From Tepidibacter mesophilus (GTDB taxonomy: Bacteria; Bacillota; Clostridia; Peptostreptococcales; Peptostreptococcaceae): DNA of 62,129 nucleotides. Where the stretch lies: the NCBI RefSeq assembly GCF_002724055.1, contig NZ_BDQY01000021.1:1-62129 (forward strand), written 5' to 3'. This document shows, piece by piece, positions 1 to 7,383 of this stretch. The notes under the pieces are model-generated. The model was not told the DNA's origin and did no database searches. It saw only the letters and a list, made by a program, of their open reading frames with translations. The number at the start of each line of letters is the position of its first letter. The first letter of the stretch is position 1. Both the position numbers and the translations under genes were made by a program.

Positions 1-39
1 AGCAGGGGGTCACAGGTTCGAGCCCTGTTGAGCCCACCA
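1..39 (+). tRNA. tRNA, partial (3' half), probably tRNA-Val
   Basis: The window opens inside a tRNA. A T-arm (ACAGG, loop TTCGAGC, CCTGT), the 3' acceptor strand TGAGCCC, discriminator A and an encoded CCA are visible. The anticodon lies outside the window. The remaining anticodon-stem and variable-loop bases (AGCAGGGGGTC) match the usual sequence of Firmicute tRNA-Val(UAC), so Val is an inference. Confidence 0.75.
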
Positions 40-46
40 ATTATTT

Positions 47-123
47 GGCCTGGTAGTTCAGTTGGTTAGAATGCCAGCCTGTCACGCTGGAGGTCGAGGG
101 TTCGAGTCCCTTCCAGGTCGCCA
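47..123 (+). tRNA. tRNA-Asp (GTC)
   Basis: A full cloverleaf starts with GGCCTGG and ends with a matching acceptor strand and encoded CCA. The anticodon GTC is at 81-83 in a seven-base loop closed by CCAGC/GCTGG. It follows the previous tRNA by 7 nt, as in a co-transcribed cluster. Confidence 0.97.
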
Positions 124-210
124 AATACTTTCTTTTGAAAATTAATTTATAAAAAAAACTCAGGAATGCTATGCATATCTGAGTACTAATTTTTTAGCAA
201 AATCATACAT

Positions 211-285
211 GCTAGTGTGGCTCAACGGTAGAGCAGCTGACTTGTAATCAGCAGGTTGTAGGTTCGATTCCTATCACTAGCTCCA
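211..285 (+). tRNA. tRNA-Thr (TGT)
   Basis: The acceptor stem GCTAGTG/CACTAGC, D-arm, anticodon TGT at 243-245, T-arm with TTCGATT and encoded CCA are all present. An 87-nt spacer without a clear terminator separates it from tRNA-Asp. Confidence 0.97.
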
Positions 286-291
286 AAATAT

Positions 292-377
292 GGAGGGGTT
301 CCCGAGTTGGCCAAAGGGGGCAGACTGTAAATCTGTTAGCATCGCTTTCACTGGTTCGAATCCAGTCCCCTCCACCA
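292..377 (+). tRNA. tRNA-Tyr (GTA)
   Basis: This is a class II tRNA of 86 nt with a long variable arm. The acceptor is GGAGGGG/CCCCTCC, the anticodon GTA is at 327-329, and CCA is encoded. It sits 6 nt after tRNA-Thr. Confidence 0.97.
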
Positions 378-385
378 AAAAAAGT

Positions 386-462
386 GGGCCTTTAGCTCAG
401 TTGGTTAGAGCGCCCGGCTCATAACCGGTAGGTCTGGGGTTCGAGTCCCTGAAGGCCCACCA
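386..462 (+). tRNA. tRNA-Met (CAT)
   Basis: The acceptor is GGGCCTT/AAGGCCC and the anticodon CAT is at 420-422 in the loop CTCATAA; CCA is encoded. The stem lacks the three G:C pairs of an initiator, so this is most likely elongator Met. A lysidine-modified Ile-2 tRNA with a CAT anticodon cannot be excluded from sequence alone. Confidence 0.93.
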
Positions 463-469
463 CTTTTTT

Positions 470-545
470 GCCCAGATAGCTCAGTCGGTAGAGCAGGGGA
501 CTGAAAATCCCCGTGTCGGTGGTTCGATTCCGCCTCTGGGCACCA
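470..545 (+). tRNA. tRNA-Phe (GAA)
   Basis: The acceptor is GCCCAGA/TCTGGGC, the anticodon GAA is at 503-505 within CTGAAAA, and CCA is encoded. It is the last tRNA before the 5S gene. Confidence 0.97.
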
Positions 546-560
546 AAATTTAAAAGATTA

Positions 561-677
<117 letters not shown>

Positions 678-714
678 AATCTTTTTTTATGTTTTTTATA
701 GTGTAGTTTAATCG

Positions 715-772
715 AAAAATGGTGATTATTAAAATGACGTTTGTGTCTTATTTTAATAATCACCATTTTTTA
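715..772. terminator. Long bidirectional hairpin terminator after the 5S gene
   Basis: A stem of about 20 bp (AAAATGGTGATTATTAAAAT with its complement) has A and T tracts on the two sides, so it could stop transcription from either direction. It isolates the stable-RNA operon from the protein genes downstream. Confidence 0.8.
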
Positions 773-1037
773 GTGTTATCTATAATTGGAAATATGAATA
801 AATAAGTAAAGCTAAGATCTAGAGATATAAAAAATATTATGAGTTGATTGATTTTAATAAAAGAATTATAACTATAAAACAAACTAATTATTATTTATTA
901 AATATACTTGTTTAAATTTATTATATAGGTATAATAGTATTCAATGGTAATTATTTACATAAAAACTTGAAGCTGGTTATATTGATTAAGTAATTATTAT
1001 GATTATTCGTAATAAATAAAAAATAGGAGGGGTGTAA
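773..1037 (+). other. Intergenic region; no gene seen
   Basis: I see no ORF with a ribosome site, RNA gene or repeat here. It should hold the promoter of the secreted-protein gene at 1038. The only clear signal is the Shine-Dalgarno AGGAGGGGTG at about 1025-1034. Confidence 0.5.
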
Positions 1038-1913
1038 ATGAAAAACAAAAAAATTACTTTGATGATGGTACTACTATTGATATTATCGATGACTATTACA
1101 TCTATAGCACAAGAGGGAATCAAAAAAGATGGTTTGACTGCATCAGAAATGATTACAAAAGCAATATATAATAAAGGGGAAACTTTTAAAGTCACGACTG
1201 AACTAAATAGTCACAAAAAGTTTATAGATTATTCAATAGAAAAAATACCTGATCCAAACAATGAAGGAAAATTGATAGAAGAAGAGCAAAAGATTGATGA
1301 AAAATCATATGTAGTAGGTGTAATTGAAAAATCAGAAAAATCACGAAAAGAATATTATAAAACAATTTCTTTAATGGATCCATTAAGCACTTCTGAGCAA
1401 TTTTGGAATCGAAATGTTTTCTATGGGAGAATAAATGATAATAAATGGATAAAAAAAGTTGTTAATCCTGTCATTATAGAGATTCTAACAGAGACAGACA
1501 AAGAGTTAATAAATCTTTTTGCTACTTATGATAAAGATACAGTAGTTGATGGTAAAAATTACTATGTAATCAATTTAGATGTAAAGAATGATGTTAGAAA
1601 GGAAATTTCATTGAAAGTTATGGATAAAATATGCAATGAATCTTTACTTGAAACAAATACAGAAATGAATAAAGAAGAAATAAAAAAAGAATTACTAAAA
1701 AAGTTTTCTGATAAGAATATGAAGACTTCTTCTAAATACTATATAAATAAAGACACAAAAATTCTTGAGTTGGTAGATAAAACAGAAGTAGGTACTGTGA
1801 CAGTAGATAAAATGACTATAGAAATAAACAATACTGCTAAATATAAGTATTATGATTTTAATCAACCTGTTAATTTCCCTGAAATTAATCCTGAAGACCT
1901 TCAAGAACAATAA
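1038..1913 (+). CDS. Secreted protein of unknown function
   Basis: This 291-aa protein has a classic Sec signal peptide: MKNKK, a hydrophobic core at about residues 7-20, and predicted cleavage after SIA at residue 24. There is no lipobox Cys, so the mature protein should be released or wall-associated. The rest is a charged, Lys/Glu-rich chain with alternating strand-like segments and only one Cys, and I recognise no domain with certainty. Size and composition resemble clostridial outer-surface proteins that fold like lipoprotein-localisation factors, but that is only an impression. It stands alone: a strong Shine-Dalgarno precedes the ATG and a terminator follows, so it is a single-gene transcription unit. 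Confidence 0.85.
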   Translation: MKNKKITLMMVLLLILSMTITSIAQEGIKKDGLTASEMITKAIYNKGETFKVTTELNSHKKFIDYSIEKIPDPNNEGKLIEEEQKIDEKSYVVGVIEKSEKSRKEYYKTISLMDPLSTSEQFWNRNVFYGRINDNKWIKKVVNPVIIEILTETDKELINLFATYDKDTVVDGKNYYVINLDVKNDVRKEISLKVMDKICNESLLETNTEMNKEEIKKELLKKFSDKNMKTSSKYYINKDTKILELVDKTEVGTVTVDKMTIEINNTAKYKYYDFNQPVNFPEINPEDLQEQ

Positions 1914-1981
1914 TTGTTTATAATGAATAGGAAATTATATTCTCTTAAATACACTTAATAAATAAAGAAGTTTAGTGTAAG

Positions 1982-2026
1982 CGGTTAATATCTCGTCACA
2001 TTGACTAGGTATTAACTGTTTTTTTA
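1982..2026 (+). terminator. Terminator of the secreted-protein gene
   Basis: The stem pairs GGTTAATATCT with AGGTATTAACT around a 13-nt loop and is followed by a run of seven T. Confidence 0.8.
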
Positions 2027-2042
2027 TTTCTCATTTTTAGCA

Positions 2043-2062
2043 ATATTGTAAATTTACAATAT
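2043..2062. promoter_or_regulatory. Perfect 20-bp palindrome, candidate operator
   Basis: ATATTGTAAATTTACAATAT is a perfect inverted repeat with no loop, 118 nt upstream of the next start codon. Its form suits a dimeric repressor. It matches no box I can name with confidence. AT-rich sequence makes chance palindromes common, so this is only a candidate. Confidence 0.35.
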
Positions 2063-2179
2063 ATAAATCTAACCTGAGTACTTAAAGGTAGAATATTTTA
2101 ATAAAAATAGGTTTACTTATTTTTATTATAGTGTTATTTTAAAAGAGATGATTATATTACATAATATGGAGGAGATAGA

Positions 2180-3169
2180 ATGCTTTTATTAAACAAACAA
2201 GATATAGACAAGGTATTTAGTATGAGAGATGCAATAGAAGCGGACAAAAGAGCATTTGAGATTTTTTCAAATAATGAGAGTATAGTTCCATTAAGAACTA
2301 AATTAGAAAATAAAAAAAACAACGGTATAAACTTATTTATGCCAGGATATGTTGAGAGCTTAGATAATGCGGGAATAAAGATAGTATCTATATTTCCTGA
2401 TAATGCAAGTAAAAACAAGCCAGTAGTACCTGCTAGTATGATACTTATGAATAATACAACAGGAGAGGTTAACTGTATATTAGATGGAACTTATTTAACA
2501 CAGCTTAGAACAGGGGCAGCTTCTGGGGCCGCAACAGATATATTAGCTAGAAAAGATAGTAAAATAGGAGCTTTATTTGGAACAGGAGGACAAGCTTATA
2601 AGCAGCTTGAGGCTGTTCTTGAAGCTAGAGAATTAGAAATAGTTAAAGTATATGGAAGAAATAAAGAAAAGACTCAAAAATTTGTAGACGAAATAAAAGA
2701 AAAACTGTCTAAATATAAAACTCAAATTATAGTAGCTAAGGATGCTGATGAAGCGATTATTGATGCAGACATAATAACACTAGCTACATCCTCAAATAAG
2801 CCTGTATTCAATGGGAAGTTAGTAAAAAAGGGTGCACATATAAATGGAATAGGCTCATTCACACCACAAATGCAGGAAATGGATGAATATATAGTATCAA
2901 ATGCTGATAAACTATACGTTGATTCAGTTGATGCTTGTCTTGAAGAAGCAGGAGATATAATAATACCTTTAAATAAAGGATTGATAGAAAAAAATAAGAT
3001 AAATGGTGAATTAGGACAAATTATAAATAAAACTATTAAAGGAAGAGAAAATGATGAAGAAATAACTATATTTAAAAGCGTTGGAATAGCAGTTCAAGAT
3101 ATAGTTACAGCTAATAAAATATATCAAAAAGCTATTGAATTTGGTATTGGATCAAAGGTTGATATGTAA
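2180..3169 (+). CDS. Ornithine cyclodeaminase / mu-crystallin family NAD(P)-dependent enzyme
   Basis: The 329-aa length is typical of the family. The N-terminal dimerisation and substrate part includes the conserved LRTGAASG segment, whose Arg binds the substrate carboxylate. A Rossmann fold follows, with GALFGTGGQA as the dinucleotide loop and VYGRNKEK after it. In true ornithine cyclodeaminases the equivalent of GIGSFTPQMQEMD carries a catalytic Asp in a GGDCPGKTE context. Here it is GSFTP, the form seen in alanine dehydrogenase-like and ketimine (pyrroline-2-carboxylate) reductase members, so cyclodeamination of ornithine is doubtful. Expected chemistry is NAD(P)H-linked oxidation or reduction of a small imino or amino acid in the cytosol. 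The start is fixed by GGAGGAGA just upstream. It is a single gene between terminators. Confidence 0.88.
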   Translation: MLLLNKQDIDKVFSMRDAIEADKRAFEIFSNNESIVPLRTKLENKKNNGINLFMPGYVESLDNAGIKIVSIFPDNASKNKPVVPASMILMNNTTGEVNCILDGTYLTQLRTGAASGAATDILARKDSKIGALFGTGGQAYKQLEAVLEARELEIVKVYGRNKEKTQKFVDEIKEKLSKYKTQIIVAKDADEAIIDADIITLATSSNKPVFNGKLVKKGAHINGIGSFTPQMQEMDEYIVSNADKLYVDSVDACLEEAGDIIIPLNKGLIEKNKINGELGQIINKTIKGRENDEEITIFKSVGIAVQDIVTANKIYQKAIEFGIGSKVDM

Positions 3170-3194
3170 AAATTATATAATTCTTATAGAGTAA

Positions 3195-3248
3195 AAATAA
3201 TGCTTATTAAAATAATTCTACTGAAATAATATTTTAATAAGCATTTTT
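3195..3248 (+). terminator. Long A/T-rich hairpin terminator
   Basis: AATGCTTATTAAAAT pairs with ATTTTAATAAGCATT and is followed by T5. The arm is close to the outer arm of the R2 palindromes (AGCTTATTAAAAT) found at 43910. Confidence 0.75.
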
Positions 3249-3328
3249 CAATATGAAAAAATTTGCATTAACTCTTGCATAGTAAAATACTATAAATTAT
3301 AATCTAATAATATTGAGGAGGGAGTAAA

Positions 3329-4261
3329 GTGAAAGAGGCTCTAGATAAGGAGAAGAGGCTAGATAATTACCTTATGATAATAGCAACTGTATTTTGGTCA
3401 GGTGCATTTATTGCGGGTAAATTTTCTGTAGTTGAGTTTCCGGTATTTTCATTGACGTTTTTTAGGTTTTTCTTTGCAGTTATTGCAACATTTGCAATTA
3501 TAATTAAAAAAGGTGAGAATTATAAGATTGAAAAAACTGATATATTCTTATTTATTCAATTAGGTATAATAGGTATGGTTGGATATCATGTATTTTTCTT
3601 TTTAGCACTTAAGTATACTACTACTGTAAATTCTTCTTTAATAGCAGCTACTAATCCTATAATAACTACTATTTTGGCATTCGTAGTTTTTAAAGAAAAT
3701 ATAAAACCAAAGAACATAATATCTATACTGGTATCCTTTTTAGGAGTAACTCTTATAATAACAAATGGGAATTTAAAATTATTAGCTAACTTCAAGTTCA
3801 ATATAGGAGATCTACTTATGATAGTTGCAGTTGTATGCTGGGCTACATATTCTGTAATATCTAAAAAAGCACTTAAAAAGTATAAACCTATAGTGGTTAC
3901 AAGTTATAGCTTTTTAGTATGTGTAATATCTTTAATTCCATTCGTTATAATGGAAAAACCGTGGGTTTATATACCGAATACTAGCATAAAAGGTTGGATG
4001 TCTGTTCTTTACATGTCTATATTTGCATCAGTAATAGGATATTCGATACAACAAGTATCTATAAAGAAAATAGGAGCTAGCAAAACATCCTTATATATAA
4101 ATTTAGTACCTGTGTTTTCTATGATATTAGCATATTTTATATTGGGAGAGAGTATAAGCATTATAAAATTAATATCAGCTACGTTAATAATATCAGGAGT
4201 ACTATTGAATACAGGAGTTAAAATAAAAAAAGTTGGAAAAGAAAATGAACAAAAAAACTGA
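3329..4261 (+). CDS. EamA/DMT-family transporter
   Basis: The 310-aa protein has about ten membrane helices in two similar halves, the usual DMT architecture. The first half contains FWSGAFIAGKFS and NSSLIAATNPIITTILAF; the second begins about residue 155 and contains CWATYSVISKKALKKY. The family exports amino acids, metabolites or drugs; the substrate cannot be read from sequence. Translation starts at GTG 3329, chosen because GAGGAGGGAG lies directly upstream. The stop codon lies inside its own terminator. It is separated from the cyclodeaminase-family gene by a terminator, so functional linkage is only suggested by adjacency. Confidence 0.9.
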   Translation: MKEALDKEKRLDNYLMIIATVFWSGAFIAGKFSVVEFPVFSLTFFRFFFAVIATFAIIIKKGENYKIEKTDIFLFIQLGIIGMVGYHVFFFLALKYTTTVNSSLIAATNPIITTILAFVVFKENIKPKNIISILVSFLGVTLIITNGNLKLLANFKFNIGDLLMIVAVVCWATYSVISKKALKKYKPIVVTSYSFLVCVISLIPFVIMEKPWVYIPNTSIKGWMSVLYMSIFASVIGYSIQQVSIKKIGASKTSLYINLVPVFSMILAYFILGESISIIKLISATLIISGVLLNTGVKIKKVGKENEQKN

Positions 4262-4287
4262 TTACTTTAAAGTAATCAGTTTTTTAT
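4257..4287 (+). terminator. Terminator overlapping the transporter stop codon
   Basis: CTGATTACTT and AAGTAATCAG form a perfect stem with TTTTTT after it and AAAAAA before it; the TGA stop is within the 5' arm. Confidence 0.85.
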
Positions 4288-4294
4288 CTTTAAG

Positions 4295-4423
4295 AAAATT
4301 ATACAATCTTGAATTTGTAGATAACATTAATTAAAGAACTATACTTGCAACTATTTTTGAGCAACGAAGCCCGTAGGAATCGTTGGCGACATGAGCCATG
4401 CGTTAGCATGAAGCGAATTTTTA
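4295..4423 (+). repeat. Intergenic repeat R1, copy a
   Basis: This is one copy of a dispersed repeat of about 130 bp. Shared segments are AAATTATAYRAT, GATAACATTRATT, TTGCAACTATTTTTRAGCAA, GTAGGAATCGTTGGCGACAT and GTTAGCRWGAAGCGAATTTT. It lies between two converging genes and its end touches the last codon of the downstream minus-strand gene. Other copies are at 14265, 23265-23562 (tandem), 25441 (remnant) and 40355. Confidence 0.85.
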
Positions 4424-6886
4424 TATGAATAGGTTTAATCCAGAATCTTCAGCTGCACCAAGATAGCTTGCAACTCCTCCTATTTCAACCCCATCTATAA
4501 ATTCTTCTTCTTTAAGACCCATAACATCCATAGACATAGAGCAAGCGACTATTTTAACACCTAAATCCATGGCATTTTTTATTAAAGTATCAAGTGAATC
4601 AACATTTTTCTTTTCCATAACATGAGTTATCATCTTAGCACCCATACCACCCATGTTCATCTTAGATAAAGGAAGTTTAGAAGTTCCTTTTGGCATCATC
4701 ATACTAAACATTTTTTCAAGAGTATCCTTTTCAACATCAGGCGCATCATGTTTTCTTAGAATATTCAGTCCCCAGAATGTAAAGAACATAGTAACTTTTT
4801 TGCCCATAGAAGCTGCACCAGTAGCTATTATAAATGAAGCTATAGCTTTATCTAAGTCACCACTAAATACAACCATAGTAGCTCCATCTTTTGATTGAGT
4901 TAACATATTAGAATCATTTCTACTTAGATTATTACTTTGGCCTTTTTGTATTAAAGCTTTAAATGAGTTGTTTTCAAAATCAGACTTTAGAAGAGTATTT
5001 CCAGTTTTATCACACCAAGATGCAATATCCTTTACAAACCCAGGATCACTTGCACTTATTTCTAAAACTTCTCCTTCGTTCATTTTTTCTATATTTTGAT
5101 ATACTTTCATAATAGGTCCTGGACACTGAAGTCCACACGCGTTTAATGATATAGTAGGTGCTATTTCCATAAGGCAATCCTCCTCGACATTAGCTGTTCC
5201 AGAATCTGAAACACTACAGTCACAACTGTTAGAAGTACTTGGTTCAAATACAGATGAATAAGTTTTATAACCTCCATCTAAGTTCTTTACCTTGTAACCA
5301 TTTTGAGATAATATTCTAGAAGCTAGATATCCTCTAAGTCCAACTTGGCAAGTTATATAAACTTCTTTATTCTTAGGTATTTCATCAAGCTTATTTCTTA
5401 TCTCTCCTAAAGGTATATTTATAGAACCTTTTATATAACCCATATCTCTTTCTATTTCTTCACGAACATCTATTAAAAGACCTCCGTTTTCAACTATTTT
5501 ATCTATTTCATCCCAATAAACTACATCAACTAAACCTTCAATTATATTAGAAGCAACATATCCAGCCATATTAACAGGATCTTTTGCTGAAGAATAAGGT
5601 GGAGCATATGAAAGCTCTAAATCGGGAAGATCTAAAACATTAAGACCACCCTTAATAGCAGTAGCTATAACATCTACACGTTTATCAACTCCATCATATC
5701 CTACAGCTTGAGCACCTAATATACTGCCAGTATTAGGATCAAATATTAATTTTAGAGATATAGGAAATGCACCAGGATAATATCCAGCATGAGAGTTTGG
5801 ATGTACATGTATAGCTTTGTATTTAATACCTAATCTTTTTAAAGTTTTTTCATTATTACCTGTTGAAGCAACTGTCATATCAAACACTTTTGCTATAGAT
5901 GTTCCTAAAGTTCCATTGTATTTAACATTTTTGCCCATTATGTGATCAGCTGCAAGTCTTCCTTGTCTATTAGCTGGCCAAGCTAGAGGAATCATAGTAG
6001 GCTTTTTATTTATATAATCTTTAACTTCTACAGCATCACCGATAGCATATATGTTTTTGTCAGAAGTTCTAAGTGTTTCGTCTACCTTTATTGTTCCACG
6101 TTCACCTATATCAAGACCAGCATCATTTGCAAGAGAACTTTCAGGTCTAACACCTATTGATAATATAATCATGTCTGTATCTATTACTTTTCCACTTGAA
6201 AGTATTATTTGCTTTCCATTGTTTTTAAACTCTTTAACTCCATCTTCAAGAATTAAATCTACACCTTTATCTTTTATATGAGAGTGAAGAATACTAGCCA
6301 TCTCATAGTCAACAGGAGCCATTATTTGGTTACCCATCTCAACTAAAGTAACCTCAACACCTCTATCGTAAAGATTTTCTGCCATTTCAATACCTATAAA
6401 TCCTCCACCTACAACAACTGCTTTTTTAGGCTTATTATTATCGACGAAATTTTTAATATTGTCAGTATCAGGTATATTTCTAAGAGTAAATAAATTTTTA
6501 GCATCAATTATACCTTCAATTGGAGGTTTAATTGGACTAGCACCTGGAGATAAAACTAATACATCGTAACTTTCTTCATAAGTTTCATTAGTTCTTAAAT
6601 TTTTAACTGTAACAGTTTTATTTAATCTATTTATTTTAACGACTTCACTTAAATTCCTAATATCCATATTGAATTTTTTAGACATACCTTCAACCGTTTG
6701 AACAAGTAGAGCATCTCTTTCTGTTATAGTTTCTCCTATATAATAAGGAAGACCACAGTTTGCAAAAGATATATATTCTCCTCTTTCAAACATAATGATT
6801 TCAGCATTTTCATCTAATCTTCTAAGTCTTGCAGCAGTAGAAGCACCTCCGGCAACTCCACCTACTATAACTATTTTCTTACTCAT
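4421..6886 (-). CDS. CoA-disulfide reductase-type flavoenzyme fused to rhodanese, TusA and DsrE domains
   Basis: This 821-aa cytosolic protein has four parts. Residues 1-440 are an FAD/NAD(P)H disulfide oxidoreductase with the FAD loop GGVAGGASTA and the redox Cys44 in SFANCGLPYYIG, the CoA-disulfide-reductase signature. A second dinucleotide loop, VVVGGGFIGIEMAE, lies near residue 160. A rhodanese domain (about 460-555) has its persulfide Cys in YITCQVGLRGYLASR. A TusA/SirA domain has LNACGLQCPGPIMK. The C-terminal DsrE/F-like domain begins near TMVVFSGDLDKA. Together they can reduce and relay sulfane sulfur through persulfides. The fusion is known in anaerobes. A Shine-Dalgarno AAGGAGG precedes the ATG. 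The ArsR gene lies 63 bp upstream on the same strand and probably controls it. Confidence 0.93.
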   Translation of the reverse strand: MSKKIVIVGGVAGGASTAARLRRLDENAEIIMFERGEYISFANCGLPYYIGETITERDALLVQTVEGMSKKFNMDIRNLSEVVKINRLNKTVTVKNLRTNETYEESYDVLVLSPGASPIKPPIEGIIDAKNLFTLRNIPDTDNIKNFVDNNKPKKAVVVGGGFIGIEMAENLYDRGVEVTLVEMGNQIMAPVDYEMASILHSHIKDKGVDLILEDGVKEFKNNGKQIILSSGKVIDTDMIILSIGVRPESSLANDAGLDIGERGTIKVDETLRTSDKNIYAIGDAVEVKDYINKKPTMIPLAWPANRQGRLAADHIMGKNVKYNGTLGTSIAKVFDMTVASTGNNEKTLKRLGIKYKAIHVHPNSHAGYYPGAFPISLKLIFDPNTGSILGAQAVGYDGVDKRVDVIATAIKGGLNVLDLPDLELSYAPPYSSAKDPVNMAGYVASNIIEGLVDVVYWDEIDKIVENGGLLIDVREEIERDMGYIKGSINIPLGEIRNKLDEIPKNKEVYITCQVGLRGYLASRILSQNGYKVKNLDGGYKTYSSVFEPSTSNSCDCSVSDSGTANVEEDCLMEIAPTISLNACGLQCPGPIMKVYQNIEKMNEGEVLEISASDPGFVKDIASWCDKTGNTLLKSDFENNSFKALIQKGQSNNLSRNDSNMLTQSKDGATMVVFSGDLDKAIASFIIATGAASMGKKVTMFFTFWGLNILRKHDAPDVEKDTLEKMFSMMMPKGTSKLPLSKMNMGGMGAKMITHVMEKKNVDSLDTLIKNAMDLGVKIVACSMSMDVMGLKEEEFIDGVEIGGVASYLGAAEDSGLNLFI

Positions 6887-6949
6887 ATTAAAACCTCCTT
6901 AATATTTATATATTAAAATATTATGATGTAAATTATGAAAAAAGACATA

Positions 6950-7234
6950 TTAAAATAATGCCTTTATTATATTTGCTACCTTGTCATTTGATACACTATA
7001 AATTATCTCAAGTCCATTTCTATCCCCTTTGATTATACCCGCTGATTTCAACTTTGAAACGTGCTGAGATATAGTAGACTGAGGCATATCAAGACAATTT
7101 TGCATATTAGATACATTACTCGAACCTGTATCTAATAGACCTTTAACTATACAAAGCCTTACGGGATGAGCCAAGGCCTTTAAAAGTTCTGAGTATTCAT
7201 CGAATAATTCTGGATTAGTTTTATAATTTTCCAT
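6950..7234 (-). CDS. ArsR-family repressor, likely thiol/persulfide sensor of the downstream flavoenzyme
   Basis: This 94-aa winged-helix protein has the ArsR layout: ELLKALAHPVRLCIVKGLL, then the recognition helix MPQSTISQHVSKLKSAG and a beta wing GDRNGLEIIYSV. It has two cysteines, Cys28 (RLCIV) and Cys47 (MQNCLDMPQ). It lacks the CxC arsenic-binding motif. Two Cys plus a persulfide-handling target suggest sensing of sulfane sulfur or oxidants rather than metal; this is inference. It is the first gene of a two-gene minus-strand operon, with GGAGGAA as ribosome site and a clear promoter upstream. Confidence 0.9.
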   Translation of the reverse strand: MENYKTNPELFDEYSELLKALAHPVRLCIVKGLLDTGSSNVSNMQNCLDMPQSTISQHVSKLKSAGIIKGDRNGLEIIYSVSNDKVANIIKALF

Positions 7235-7255
7235 GACTTCCTCCTGTTGTACGTT

Positions 7256-7292
7256 ATATTATAATATTACGATATTAATATATATTTGTCAA
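7256..7292 (-). promoter_or_regulatory. Promoter of the ArsR-flavoenzyme operon with an overlapping inverted repeat
   Basis: On the minus strand a consensus -35 TTGACA (7287-7292) is followed after 17 bp by TAATAT (7264-7269). The stretch from -10 into the spacer is an imperfect inverted repeat, ATAATAT-TACG-ATATTAAT. An ArsR repressor bound there would block RNA polymerase, consistent with autoregulation. Confidence 0.55.
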
Positions 7293-7383
7293 TCTGTATT
7301 TGATATTATTTATATTATTACCAAAAAAATAATTTATGATAAAATAAAAGCAGTATAAAAAAAGGTATAAAATGGGGGGAAGC

